From Pseudomonas viridiflava (lineage in GTDB: Bacteria > Pseudomonadota > Gammaproteobacteria > Pseudomonadales > Pseudomonadaceae), in NCBI RefSeq assembly GCF_900580865.1, contig NZ_UTBZ01000040.1, positions 1-64,000 on the forward strand: 64,000 bases of DNA. The letters run 5' to 3'. Both the position numbers and the translations under genes were made by a program. How positions within the stretch are numbered: position 1 is the first letter of the stretch; each line of letters opens with the position of its first letter. A model generated the notes under the pieces. It saw only the letters and a program-made list of their open reading frames with translations, was not told the origin of the DNA and made no database searches. Of this stretch, positions 37,195 through 46,445 are shown in pieces.

Positions 37195-38547
37195 ATGCGT
37201 TCGCCCCTGCTTTTCGCCGTACCCTTCGCCCTCGCCGCCTCTTTTGTACAAGCACAATCCTTACCAGAAGCCATGCAGCAGGCACTGGATGTCCATCCGG
37301 AAATCCAGGCAGGGGTAAATAGTCGTTTGGCCGCGGATTATCAATTAAGAGCGGCGAAAGGTGGATACCTGCCGAAGGTCGATCTGCTCGGCGGTTATGG
37401 CCGTGAAGGCACCGACAGCGTCACCACCCGCGCCAATGGCGGCGGCAACCACTGGGAAACCCTGAACCGTAGCGAGTCAAGTTTACGTCTCTCGCAAATG
37501 GTTTTTGACGGTTTTGCGACGTCCAGCGAAGTCGGGCGTCAACAAGCCACCGTTAACTCGCGCGCTTACTCCTTGCTGGGCACTTCCGAGCGCACCGCGC
37601 TGACCGTCGCCCAGGTTTACCTTGACGTGCTGACCCGCCGCGAATTCGTGCGTCTGGCCGAAGACAACCTCAAGAGCCACCAGCGCATCTACGACCAGAT
37701 TCAGTTGCGCACCCAGCGCGGCGTTGGCAGCGGTGCCGACCTCGATCAGGCCGAAGCGCGGATGGCCCAGGCCCGCAATAACCTGATCACCGAGCAGACC
37801 AACCTCGCTGACTCGGAAACCAATTTCCTCAGCGCCGTCGGCCAGATGCCCGATCAACTCGAGCGTCCGGCGCCGTTCATGGCGATGATGCCGGCCAACC
37901 TCAACGAAGCGCGCCAGCAGATGCTGGAAAACAGTCCGATCCTGCGTTCTGCCGAGTCCGACATCGCCGCCGCCGAGAAGCAGTACGAAACCGCCAAGTC
38001 GACCTTCTACCCACGTTTCGACGCCGAACTGGGCCGCACTGCCGACAACGATCTCGACGGCCAGAACGGTCACAACAACGAATGGCAAGCCATGCTGCGC
38101 ATGCGCTTCAACCTTTATTCCGGTGGCAGCAACAAGGCCGATCTGGAATCCAAGTCGTACCTGTCGAACCAGGCTTTGGATATTCGCAACAACGCACTGC
38201 GTCAGTTGAACGAAGAGCTGGGCCTGGCCTGGAACGCCTTGAACAACGCTAACGCGCAGGTGCCGATCGCTCAGCAATACGTCGACCACAGCACCTCGGT
38301 GCGCACCGCCTACCAGCGGCAGTTCAGCCTCGGCGAACGTACCCTGCTCGATTTGCTCGACAGCGAAAACGAGTTGTTCACCGCTTCGCGGCGTCTGGCT
38401 GAAATCAAAAACATTCAGTTATTTACTCAGTACCGAATCAAGGCGACCATGGGCGAGTTGCTCAGAAGCCAGGGAGTGGTCGCACCGTTGGCATCCGTTG
38501 TGCAAAACGACGTGAAGCCCAAGGTCCAGCTGCCTGGGATGAATTGA
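37195..38547 (+). CDS. lapE: LapE, TolC-family outer-membrane pore for LapA
   Basis: 450 residues from the ATG at 37195, which begins a clear signal peptide (MRSPLLFAVPFALAASFVQA). A start at 37126 would add 23 residues before it. Two homologous TolC halves follow, rich in long helices (QVYLDVLTRREFVRLAEDN; QLFTQYRIKATMGELL) with the conserved LDLLDSENELF segment near the C-terminal end of the barrel-tunnel. It forms the outer-membrane channel of the type I secretion system, in which the LapA N-terminal module is thought to lodge. lapB starts 25 bp later, and the three secretion genes form one operon divergent from lapA. Confidence 0.92.
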   Translation: MRSPLLFAVPFALAASFVQAQSLPEAMQQALDVHPEIQAGVNSRLAADYQLRAAKGGYLPKVDLLGGYGREGTDSVTTRANGGGNHWETLNRSESSLRLSQMVFDGFATSSEVGRQQATVNSRAYSLLGTSERTALTVAQVYLDVLTRREFVRLAEDNLKSHQRIYDQIQLRTQRGVGSGADLDQAEARMAQARNNLITEQTNLADSETNFLSAVGQMPDQLERPAPFMAMMPANLNEARQQMLENSPILRSAESDIAAAEKQYETAKSTFYPRFDAELGRTADNDLDGQNGHNNEWQAMLRMRFNLYSGGSNKADLESKSYLSNQALDIRNNALRQLNEELGLAWNALNNANAQVPIAQQYVDHSTSVRTAYQRQFSLGERTLLDLLDSENELFTASRRLAEIKNIQLFTQYRIKATMGELLRSQGVVAPLASVVQNDVKPKVQLPGMN

Positions 38548-38572
38548 GTTATCCCTTTTCAACTGTCAAAGA

Positions 38573-40738
38573 GTGTCGAGCGTGGAATCAGAAGTCAGTC
38601 GAGTTCAACTCAGTCATGATCCACGCGCGTTGCACGACGATCCTTTACTGGACGGTCTGCTCGCCCTTTGCATACTGCACCAGAAGCCCGCCAGCGCGGC
38701 GATGCTGACCACCGGCCTGCCGCTGCCCAAACAACGCCTGAGTGTCGAGTTGCTGCCCCGCGCGGCGGCTCGCGCTGGCCTGCAAGGTCGGGTGCTGCAG
38801 CGCAAACTGGAAGAAATTCCGGCGATCGCCATGCCGGCGTTGCTGCTGCTCAAGGATGGCCGCAGCGCCGTCCTGCTCGGCTGGCAGGGTGACCACGAAG
38901 CGCGGGTGTTGCTCAGCGAAACCGACGGCGGCGAGTCCATCGTCAGCCGCGAACTGCTCGCTGACGACTACACCGGCAAAGTCTTCTTCGCCCAGCCGCA
39001 ACACAAATTCGACGTCAACCACGGCACGCTGATTCCACGTGCCCGCTCGTGGTTCCGCGACACCCTCAAGCGCTCGCGCTGGCTGTACGCCGATGCCATC
39101 GCCGCGAGCTTCCTGATCAACATCATCGCCATGGCCGCGCCGCTGTTCGTGATGAACGTCTACGACCGCGTCGTGCCGAACCAGGCCGAAGCGACCCTGT
39201 GGGTGCTGGCGCTGGGTATCACCGGCGCCTATATCTTCGACCTGGTCCTCAAAAGCCTGCGCAGCCTGTGCCTGGACCTGGCCGGGAAGAAAACCGACCT
39301 GATCATCTCCGCGACGCTTTTCGAGCGCATCGTCGGCATGGCCATGAAATACCGTCCGGCGCGAGTCGGCAGCTTCGCGCAGAACATCCACGAATTTCAG
39401 AGCCTGCGCGACTTCCTCGCCTCGCTGACCCTGACCAGCCTGATCGACCTTCCGTTCACCATCCTCATCTTTATTGTCATCGCCATTCTTGGCGGGCATC
39501 TGGTGTGGATCCCTGTGTTGGCCTTCCCGATTGCCTTGCTGATCGGCTACGCCTTGCAGAAGCCGCTGGTGGCGACGATGGAGCGCACCATGGCCCTCGG
39601 TGCCGAACGCCAGTCGAGCCTGATCGAAACCCTCGCCGGCCTCGACGCGGTCAAGGTCAACAACGCCGAAAGCGAACGCCAATACCAGTGGGAACAGACC
39701 ATCGGCACCCTCAGCCGCCTCGAGCTGCGGGTGAAAATGCTTTCCGGCCTGGCGATGAACATCACCTTGCTGATCCAGCAACTGGCCGGGGTGATCATGA
39801 TCGTCTTCGGCGTGTACCAGATCATCGCCGGCAACCTGAGCATGGGCGGTCTGATCGCCTGCTACATGCTCAGCGGCCGCGCACTGAGTCCGCTGGCGTC
39901 GCTGTCGGGTCTGCTGACCCGTTATCAGCAGGCGCGGGTGACCATGACTTCGGTCGACCAGATGATGGAGTTGCCGCAAGAGCGCAATTTCGAAGAGCGC
40001 CCGTTGAGCCGCAAGGTGCTGCAAGGTGCGATCGAGTGCCGCCAGCTCAGCTTTACCTACCCGGAACAACAGAACCCGGCGCTGAAGAACATCAATCTGG
40101 TGATCCGTCCCGGCGAAAAAATCGGCATCATCGGCCGCAGCGGCTCGGGCAAAAGCTCGCTGGCCAAACTGCTGGTGGGCCTGTATCAGCCGGACGACGG
40201 CGCGCTGTTGGTCGACGGTGTGGACATCCGCCAAATCGACGTCAGCGAACTGCGCTACAACATTGGCTATGTGCCGCAAGACATTCAACTGCTGGCGGGC
40301 ACCTTGCGTGACAACCTGGTTTCCGGCGCACGCTATGTAGAAGACGAGTTAGTGTTGCAAGCCGCCGAACTGGCTGGCGTCCACGAATTCGCCCGTCTGC
40401 ATCCACAAGGCTACGAGCTGCAAGTCGGCGAGCGTGGGCAGAACCTCTCCGGTGGCCAACGGCAGAACGTCGCGCTGGCCCGGGCCTTGTTGCTCAACCC
40501 ACCGATTTTGCTGATGGACGAACCCACCAGTGCGATGGACAACACCGGTGAAGAACGCCTCAAGCAACGCCTCGCGGCGGTGATTGAAAACAAGACCGTG
40601 GTGCTGGTCACGCACCGGGCTTCACTGTTGTCGCTGGTCGATCGTCTGCTGGTGATCGACCGTGGACAAATTCTCGCCGATGGCCCGAAAGCCGCCGTGA
40701 TGGAAGCGTTGAAGAAGGGGCAGATCAGTGTTGCTTAA
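38573..40738 (+). CDS. lapB: LapB, type I secretion ABC transporter with C39-like domain
   Basis: 721 residues. An N-terminal peptidase-C39-like domain (about 20-140) lacks the catalytic Cys, as in other RTX-adhesin exporters where it only binds substrate. Membrane helices follow at about 165-450. The nucleotide-binding domain has Walker A GRSGSGKSS (about residue 523), signature LSGGQRQ and Walker B ILLMDEPTSAMD. It energises LapA export. The first GTG (38573) and a second in-frame GTG (38582) are both possible starts; neither has a clear ribosome site. lapC overlaps its end by 11 bases. Confidence 0.93.
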   Translation: MSSVESEVSRVQLSHDPRALHDDPLLDGLLALCILHQKPASAAMLTTGLPLPKQRLSVELLPRAAARAGLQGRVLQRKLEEIPAIAMPALLLLKDGRSAVLLGWQGDHEARVLLSETDGGESIVSRELLADDYTGKVFFAQPQHKFDVNHGTLIPRARSWFRDTLKRSRWLYADAIAASFLINIIAMAAPLFVMNVYDRVVPNQAEATLWVLALGITGAYIFDLVLKSLRSLCLDLAGKKTDLIISATLFERIVGMAMKYRPARVGSFAQNIHEFQSLRDFLASLTLTSLIDLPFTILIFIVIAILGGHLVWIPVLAFPIALLIGYALQKPLVATMERTMALGAERQSSLIETLAGLDAVKVNNAESERQYQWEQTIGTLSRLELRVKMLSGLAMNITLLIQQLAGVIMIVFGVYQIIAGNLSMGGLIACYMLSGRALSPLASLSGLLTRYQQARVTMTSVDQMMELPQERNFEERPLSRKVLQGAIECRQLSFTYPEQQNPALKNINLVIRPGEKIGIIGRSGSGKSSLAKLLVGLYQPDDGALLVDGVDIRQIDVSELRYNIGYVPQDIQLLAGTLRDNLVSGARYVEDELVLQAAELAGVHEFARLHPQGYELQVGERGQNLSGGQRQNVALARALLLNPPILLMDEPTSAMDNTGEERLKQRLAAVIENKTVVLVTHRASLLSLVDRLLVIDRGQILADGPKAAVMEALKKGQISVA

Positions 40739-42095
40739 GTCGGGTTTCAAGGATTCGATCCGTCGCTACTTCAAAGGCTCGGCATCGCTGCAGGGCCAGC
40801 CCCTGCCGGAGGTCAACAAAGCCCTGATCGAAGACGCCCCGCGCGTCGTGCGTCTGACCATCTGGGCGATCATCGGCTTCTTCATCTTCCTGCTGCTGTG
40901 GGCCAACTTCGCCGTGATCGACGAAGTGACCAAGGGCGACGGCAAGGCGATTCCGTCGTCGAAGATCCAGAAAATCCAGAACCTTGAGGGCGGGATCATC
41001 TCCGAACTGTTCGTCAAGGAAGGCCAGATCGTCGAGGCCGGTGCGCCGCTGATTCGCCTCGACGACACCCGATTTGCTTCCAACGTCGGCGAAACCGAAG
41101 CCGATCGCCTGTCGATGCTGCTGCGCGTAGAACGCCTCAGCGCCGAAGTCGATGACCGTCCGCTGAATTTCCCCGAAGACGTGCTCAAAGCCGTGCCGGG
41201 TCAGGCGAAAAGCGAAGAGTCGCTGTACATCAGCCGTCGTCAGCAACTGCACGACGAGATCGGTGGGTTGCAGGAGCAGTTGATTCAGCGTCAGCAAGAG
41301 CTGCGCGAATTCGCCTCCAAGCAAGCGCAGTATCGTCAGCAGCTCGGTTTGCAGCGGCAGGAAATCAATATGTCCGAGCCGCTGGTGGCGCAGGGTGCGG
41401 TGTCCCCGGTGGAGGTCTTGCGTCTGAAGCGTGCCGAGGTGGAAACCCGTGGTCAGCTGGATGCAACGACGCTGGCGATTCCGCGCGCTGAATCGGCGAT
41501 CAAGGAAGTGCAGCGCAAGATCGACGAGACGCGCGGCAAGTTCCGCAGCGAAGCGCTGACCCAACTCAACGAAGCACGCACCGACCTGAACAAGGCCAGC
41601 GCGACCGGTAAGGCGCTGGAAGACCGCGTCAGCCGCACGCTGGTGACATCGCCGGTGCGCGGCATCGTCAACAAATTGCTGGTCAACACCATCGGCGGCG
41701 TGATCCAGCCGGGCAGCGACATGGTCGAAATCGTGCCGCTGGATGACACCTTGCTGGTCGAAGCCAAGATCCGGCCGCAGGACATTGCCTTCCTGCACCC
41801 GGGGCAGGAAGCAATCGTCAAGTTCACCGCGTACGACTACACCATTTACGGCGGGCTTAAAGCCAAGCTTGAGCAGATCGGTGCCGACACCATTACCGAC
41901 GAAGACAAGAAAACCACGTACTACATCATCAAGGTGCGCACTGAGCGCAGCCATTTGGGCACGGACGAGAAGCCGTTGCTGATCATCCCGGGGATGGTTG
42001 CGTCGGTGGACATCATTACCGGCAAGAAGTCGGTGTTGAGTTATCTGCTCAAACCGATCATCCGAGCGCGGGCTGAGGCGTTGCACGAGCGTTAG
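40728..42095 (+). CDS. lapC: LapC, HlyD-family membrane fusion protein
   Basis: 455 residues. A single membrane anchor lies at about 38-60 (LTIWAIIGFFIFLLLWANFAV). The periplasmic part opens with a lipoyl half (IQNLEGGIISELFVKEGQIVEAGAPL), has long coiled-coil arms (about 130-290), and closes with TSPVRGIVNKLLVNTIGGVIQPG, the second lipoyl half. It links LapB to LapE during LapA secretion. The GTG start at 40728 lies inside the end of lapB, so translation is likely coupled. A BIME follows 24 bp after the stop and probably ends the operon. Confidence 0.93.
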   Translation: MLLKSGFKDSIRRYFKGSASLQGQPLPEVNKALIEDAPRVVRLTIWAIIGFFIFLLLWANFAVIDEVTKGDGKAIPSSKIQKIQNLEGGIISELFVKEGQIVEAGAPLIRLDDTRFASNVGETEADRLSMLLRVERLSAEVDDRPLNFPEDVLKAVPGQAKSEESLYISRRQQLHDEIGGLQEQLIQRQQELREFASKQAQYRQQLGLQRQEINMSEPLVAQGAVSPVEVLRLKRAEVETRGQLDATTLAIPRAESAIKEVQRKIDETRGKFRSEALTQLNEARTDLNKASATGKALEDRVSRTLVTSPVRGIVNKLLVNTIGGVIQPGSDMVEIVPLDDTLLVEAKIRPQDIAFLHPGQEAIVKFTAYDYTIYGGLKAKLEQIGADTITDEDKKTTYYIIKVRTERSHLGTDEKPLLIIPGMVASVDIITGKKSVLSYLLKPIIRARAEALHER

Positions 42096-42119
42096 ATTTG
42101 CAGCGCTGCTGACGGCCTC

Positions 42120-42213
42120 TTCGCGAGCAGGCTCGCTCCCACATTTGGATTTCTTTTGGGCACAGAATTTGTGTCCACTGAAAATCAACTGTGGGAGCGA
42201 GCCTGCTCGCGAA
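42120..42213. repeat. BIME/REP inverted pair after lapC
   Basis: Perfect 24-bp arms at 42120-42143 and 42190-42213 (TTCGCGAGCAGGCTCGCTCC... and its complement) around a 46-bp loop. It follows the end of the lapEBC operon closely. Confidence 0.9.
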
Positions 42214-42332
42214 GGCGTCAGCGGGAACACTACATCCCTGTCAATAAGTGACAAAAACCGTCACTCACCATCCAGTCCATTCCTCACCAATCGCCATATC
42301 GTTATTCATTAACGGTATTTAATTTCCGATTC

Positions 42333-42344
42333 TTATAGCTATAA
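42333..42344. promoter_or_regulatory. TTATAGCTATAA palindrome before the TauD-like operon
   Basis: A perfect 12-bp palindrome in an AT-rich stretch, 126 bp before the dioxygenase start. It sits where a promoter and regulator site are expected. The regulator is unknown. No gene lies in the rest of the 42214-42469 gap, which otherwise holds a GC-rich hairpin (GCGCGCCCGTGAGCGCGC, near 42432). Confidence 0.4.
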
Positions 42345-42469
42345 AGTCATCCCCCTGCGTACCTGCCGACCAATCGGCGCGCCGCACGACCTGAACCAAC
42401 ACGCAATCCAGCGTGAGTGTCTGATCGACGAGCGCGCCCGTGAGCGCGCCGTGCGTGGGAGATGGAAAG

Positions 42470-43366
42470 ATGTCCGCAGCTACTGCTTCCTCAAGCGCCG
42501 CGACCGCCGCGCCGCAATCCTTTGAAATCCGCCCGTTCAGCGGTGCCGTCGGCGCCGAAATCATCGGCCTCGACCTCACCCGGCCGATCAATGATCAAGA
42601 CTTCGCGCGCATCCATCGCGCGCACCTGGATTACCACGTCGTGGTGTTCCGCGACCAGCAAATCACCCCGCAACAGCAAATCGACTTCAGCCGCCGCTTC
42701 GGCGTGTTGCAGATCCATGTGCTCAAGCAGTTCCTGCTGGCCAATCACCCGGAAATCCTCATCGTTTCCAACATCATCGAAAACGGCCAGAACATCGGCC
42801 TCGGCGATGCCGGCAAATTCTGGCACTCCGACCTCTCCTATAAAGAGCTGCCAAGTCTCGGCTCGATGCTCCACGCACAGGAGTTGCCAGAGGAGGGCGG
42901 CGACACCCTGTTCGCCGACATGCACAAGGCCTGGGACAACCTGCCAGAAGCGTTGCGCAAAGCGGTCGAAGGTCGCAGCGCTGCGCATTCCTACACGGCG
43001 CGCTACAGCGAAACCAAATTCGAAGGCAACTGGCGCCCGACCCTGACCCCGGAGCAACTGGCTCAGGTCGCGGAAGTGGTGCACCCGGTGGTGCGCACGC
43101 ACCCGGAAAACGGTCGCAAAGCGCTGTTCGTCAGCGAAGGTTTCACCACGCGCATCGTCGGCCTGCCGGAAGACGAGAGCCAGCAGCTGCTGAGCGAGCT
43201 CTACGCCCACAGCGTGCTGCCGCAAAACATCTACCGCCATCAGTGGCAGCCCCACGACCTGGTGTTCTGGGATAACCGTTCGCTGATCCACCTTGCCGCC
43301 GGCTGCCCCGCGCACCTGCGCCGCAAGCTGTATCGCACGACCATTCAGGGCGACGCGCCTTTCTGA
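42470..43366 (+). CDS. TauD/TfdA-family 2-oxoglutarate dioxygenase
   Basis: 298 residues from the ATG at 42470, which has a GGGAG ribosome site. The iron triad is H119 and D121 (WHSDLSY) with distal H274 (NRSLIHLA); R285 or R289 would bind 2-oxoglutarate. Enzymes of this family hydroxylate sulfonates, sulfate esters, phenoxyacids or similar compounds and so release sulfur or another usable group. The neighbouring ABC importer genes suggest that the transported compound is the substrate, and sulfonate or sulfate-ester use is the most likely reading. The exact substrate cannot be told. It is the first gene of a three-gene operon. Confidence 0.88.
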   Translation: MSAATASSSAATAAPQSFEIRPFSGAVGAEIIGLDLTRPINDQDFARIHRAHLDYHVVVFRDQQITPQQQIDFSRRFGVLQIHVLKQFLLANHPEILIVSNIIENGQNIGLGDAGKFWHSDLSYKELPSLGSMLHAQELPEEGGDTLFADMHKAWDNLPEALRKAVEGRSAAHSYTARYSETKFEGNWRPTLTPEQLAQVAEVVHPVVRTHPENGRKALFVSEGFTTRIVGLPEDESQQLLSELYAHSVLPQNIYRHQWQPHDLVFWDNRSLIHLAAGCPAHLRRKLYRTTIQGDAPF

Positions 43367-43388
43367 TTCGCCGGAGATTGATCAAATA

Positions 43389-44249
43389 ATGAACGCTCCC
43401 TTGCCAGGCCACGCGGCCAGCACTCCGATCACCCGCAGCGAAGCGCTGCTGGCGGTCGATCATGTCAGCCTCGAATACCGCACGCCGCAGCGCGTGGTGC
43501 GCGCCACCCACCAGGTCAGTTTCGAAATCGATCCTGCCGATCGCTACGTGCTGCTCGGGCCGTCCGGTTGCGGCAAATCGACCCTGCTCAAAGCGGTCGC
43601 CGGATTCATTCAACCGTGCGAAGGCGAGATCCGTCTGCAAGGCCAGCGCGTCGACGCACCGGGGCCAGACCGGATCGTGGTGTTCCAGGAATTCGATCAA
43701 CTGCCGCCGTGGAAAACCGTCAAACAGAACGTGATGTTTCCGCTGCTCGCTTCGCGAACGCTGAAGAAGAAAGAAGCCGAAGAGCGCGCGCTGCACTATC
43801 TGGAAAAGGTCGGGCTGGCAGCGTTCGCCGATGCTTATCCGCACACTTTGTCCGGCGGCATGAAAGCGCGCGTGGCCATTGCCCGGGCGTTGGCGATGCA
43901 GCCGAAAATCCTGCTGATGGACGAACCATTCGCTGCACTCGATGCGCTGACCCGACGCAAAATGCAGGAAGAATTGCTGCTGCTCTGGGAAGAGGTGCGT
44001 TTCACCCTGTTGTTCGTCACTCACTCGATTGAAGAGGCGCTGGTGGTTGGCAATCGCATCCTGCTGCTGTCGCCGCATCCGGGCCGAGTGCGCGCCGAGG
44101 TTCACAGTCATCAATACGATCTGCACAGCCTGGGTGGCGTGGCGTTTCAGGAATCGGCGCGGCGCATCCATCGTCTGCTGTTCGATGAAGGCCAGTCGCC
44201 GGAAACCGAGCGTGACCACGACTTCAACGATATTCGCATCGCCTATTGA
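43389..44249 (+). CDS. ABC transporter ATP-binding protein, nitrate/sulfonate/taurine type
   Basis: 286 residues from the ATG at 43389. Walker A GPSGCGKST, Q-loop VFQEFDQLPPW, signature LSGGMKARV and Walker B ILLMDEPFAALD are all present. The Q-loop wording and the DALTRRKMQEEL continuation are typical of the TauB/SsuB group. A C-terminal extension of about 40 residues ends in ERDHDFNDIRIAY. It lies 22 bp after the dioxygenase gene and 20 bp before the permease gene. The longer upstream frame to 43293 overlaps the dioxygenase gene and is rejected. Confidence 0.9.
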   Translation: MNAPLPGHAASTPITRSEALLAVDHVSLEYRTPQRVVRATHQVSFEIDPADRYVLLGPSGCGKSTLLKAVAGFIQPCEGEIRLQGQRVDAPGPDRIVVFQEFDQLPPWKTVKQNVMFPLLASRTLKKKEAEERALHYLEKVGLAAFADAYPHTLSGGMKARVAIARALAMQPKILLMDEPFAALDALTRRKMQEELLLLWEEVRFTLLFVTHSIEEALVVGNRILLLSPHPGRVRAEVHSHQYDLHSLGGVAFQESARRIHRLLFDEGQSPETERDHDFNDIRIAY

Positions 44250-44269
44250 GCGGCCAGGAGGAGTACCCG

Positions 44270-45136
44270 ATGAGCCATTCATCATCTGTGCGTGAAGAAT
44301 TCGAAGTTGTGCTGGAGCCGCTGACCGAAGTGCCGGTCGAGCGCGAGTTGTCCCTCGGCACGCGACTGTGGCAACAGGGCTGGCTGCGTAAAGGCCTGAT
44401 CCTGATTATGCTCGCAGTCGTGTGGGAAGTGGTCGCGCGGATTCAGAACAACGACCTGATGCTGCCGAGTTTCCTGCAGACCAGCCATGCGTTGTTCGAC
44501 GGGCTGCTCAGTGGTGAGTTATTGGCCAAGGTGTGGATCTCGCTGGTGGTGCTGATCAAGGGTTATCTGATCGGCATCGTTTTGGCGTTTGCCATGACGA
44601 CGTTGGCGGTATCGACGCAGTTGGGCCGTGATCTGTTGAGCACGATGACCTCGATGTTCAACCCGTTGCCCGCGATTGCTCTGTTGCCGTTGGCGCTGCT
44701 GTGGTTTGGTCTGGGGCAGAACAGCCTGATTTTCGTGTTGGTGCATTCGGTATTGTGGGCGCTGGCGTTGAACACTTATGCAGGGTTCCTCGGGGTTTCC
44801 GAGACGCTGCGCATGGCCGGGCGCAATTACGGTTTGAAGGGTTTGCGGCTGGTGCTGTTCATCCTGATCCCGGCGGCGTTGCCCTCGATTCTGGCCGGGC
44901 TGAAGATTGGCTGGGCGTTTGCCTGGCGCACGTTGATCGCCGCTGAATTGGTGTTTGGCGCGACCAGTGGCAAGGGCGGGCTGGGCTGGTACATCTTTCA
45001 GAATCGCAATGAGCTGTATACCGACAAGGTGTTTGCCGGGTTGGCGGTGGTGATCTTGATTGGTTTACTGGTGGAGAATCTGGTGTTCGATACGCTGGAG
45101 CGAGTGACGGTCAAGCGCTGGGGGATGCAGCGGTAA
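44270..45136 (+). CDS. ABC transporter permease, TauC/SsuC type
   Basis: 288 residues from the ATG at 44270, preceded by the ribosome site AGGAGG. Six hydrophobic segments are visible, the first at about 45-65 (LILIMLAVVWEVVARI). The cytoplasmic coupling loop AGRNYGLKGLRLVLFILIP fits the EAA motif of binding-protein-dependent permeases. It pairs with the ATPase encoded upstream. No substrate-binding protein gene is present in this operon or nearby, so the binding protein must be encoded elsewhere. A BIME follows the stop. Confidence 0.9.
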   Translation: MSHSSSVREEFEVVLEPLTEVPVERELSLGTRLWQQGWLRKGLILIMLAVVWEVVARIQNNDLMLPSFLQTSHALFDGLLSGELLAKVWISLVVLIKGYLIGIVLAFAMTTLAVSTQLGRDLLSTMTSMFNPLPAIALLPLALLWFGLGQNSLIFVLVHSVLWALALNTYAGFLGVSETLRMAGRNYGLKGLRLVLFILIPAALPSILAGLKIGWAFAWRTLIAAELVFGATSGKGGLGWYIFQNRNELYTDKVFAGLAVVILIGLLVENLVFDTLERVTVKRWGMQR

Positions 45137-45159
45137 TTTCTGGCGTGGCGGCTGACCCC

Positions 45160-45252
45160 TTCGCGAGCAGGCTCGCTCCCACATTTGATCTCCTGTGGGC
45201 ACAGGTTTTATGAACGACTGAAGTCCAGTGTGGGAGCGAGCCTGCTCGCGAA
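45160..45252. repeat. BIME/REP inverted pair
   Basis: 24-bp inverted arms at 45160-45183 and 45229-45252, the same sequence as the copy after lapC. It lies between the permease gene and the LysR gene and is the likely end of the TauD-like operon. Confidence 0.9.
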
Positions 45253-45337
45253 GGCGTCTTTGAAGGCGCCGCCCAAACCGAAAGATGTTTGCTAGCATTG
45301 CGCCCAGATCAATCCTGATCCGTCATGAGTGCTCAGC

Positions 45338-46255
45338 ATGCAACTCCCGGACATGAATCTTCTGGTCGCCCTCGACGCGTTGCTCGACGAGGGCAGTGTG
45401 GTCGGCGCCGCGCGGCGGATGAACCTCAGCCCGGCCGCCATGAGTCGCACCCTGACGCGAATCCGCGAAGCCATCGGTGATCCGATCCTTGTGCGCGCTG
45501 GCCGGGGGCTGGTGCCGACTCCCAAAGCGCTGGAGTTGCGCGAACAAGTGCGTGACGTGGTCGAGCAGGCCGCGCTGTTGTTCCGCTCCGCCGACACCGT
45601 GGAGCTGGGCACGCTGCGCCGCCGTTTCAGCATTCGCGCCAATGATTTTTTCATCGGTGTGTACGGCGGCAAGTTGTTCGACACCCTCGATCAACTGGCG
45701 CCGCACTGCGAATTGCGTTTCGTCCCGGAAGGCGATGGCGACGATGAAGCACTGCGTGAGGGGCGGATCGATCTGAGCGTCAGCAACACCCGGCCCGTTA
45801 CCCCTGAAGTCAAAGTGCAGAACCTGTTCTCGACGCACTTCGTGGGACTGGTGCGCGAAGATCATCCATTGCTCGACGGCGAAATCACTGCCGAGCGCTA
45901 CGCCGGGTTTTCCCATATCAGCATGTCGCGCCGTGGCATCGCGCGCGGCCCCATCGATACCGCGCTGAATGCTTTGGGGCTGGAGCGGCGCGTGGCGGTG
46001 ATCGCGCCGAGTTTCCATGCGGCGATGTTTGCCTTGCCGGATTCCGACTTGATCCTCCCAGTGCCCAAGGAAGCGCTGCTCAGCGTCCGCCGGCTGGGGC
46101 TGAAACTTCGCTCATTCGACCTGCCGATACCGTTACCGACGCTGATGCTGACCCAGGCCTGGCACCCGCGTTTCGACAAGGATCCGGCACACCGCTGGCT
46201 GCGCGAAACTCTCAAGGCCTGTTGTGACGAAACCTGGCTGGCTGCACAACCCTAA
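45338..46255 (+). CDS. LysR-family transcriptional regulator
   Basis: 305 residues from the ATG at 45338. The winged helix-turn-helix is at about 5-65 (MNLLVALDALLDEGSVVGAARR, then MSRTLTRIREAIGDPILVRAG). A periplasmic-binding-like effector domain follows. It belongs to the DMNLL-type group related to NodD and similar regulators. It is codirectional with the MFS/HlyD/NodT genes but separated from them by a strong hairpin element, so it probably has its own transcript and may control the efflux operon. The effector is unknown. Confidence 0.9.
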   Translation: MQLPDMNLLVALDALLDEGSVVGAARRMNLSPAAMSRTLTRIREAIGDPILVRAGRGLVPTPKALELREQVRDVVEQAALLFRSADTVELGTLRRRFSIRANDFFIGVYGGKLFDTLDQLAPHCELRFVPEGDGDDEALREGRIDLSVSNTRPVTPEVKVQNLFSTHFVGLVREDHPLLDGEITAERYAGFSHISMSRRGIARGPIDTALNALGLERRVAVIAPSFHAAMFALPDSDLILPVPKEALLSVRRLGLKLRSFDLPIPLPTLMLTQAWHPRFDKDPAHRWLRETLKACCDETWLAAQP

Positions 46256-46259
46256 GATC

Positions 46260-46335
46260 AAAAGATCGCAGCCTTCGGCAGCTCCTACATTGGAATGCAT
46301 ATCCCTGTAGGAGCTGCCGAAGGCTGCGATCTTTT
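46260..46335. repeat. Second-family inverted repeat (long hairpin)
   Basis: Two perfect 30-bp inverted arms (AAAAGATCGCAGCCTTCGGC... and complement) flank a 16-bp loop. It differs from the GAGCAGGCTCGC elements. Placed directly after the LysR stop and ending in CTTTTGCTTTT, it can serve as a terminator. Confidence 0.9.
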
Positions 46336-46445
46336 GCTTTTAACAATTGCGTCTGACGCACTTATAAGCTGCCAATAAGTCAATTTTCGTCATTGCCAAG
46401 CCCGACTAAGATGCTCCGGTATTTTTCCCTCCGGAGTTTGCATTC

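Noticed and set aside
38710..38990. Cysteine-protease function for the N-terminal domain of LapB.
   Set aside because: The C39-like domain lacks the catalytic Cys expected near its start, so it is a substrate-binding version.
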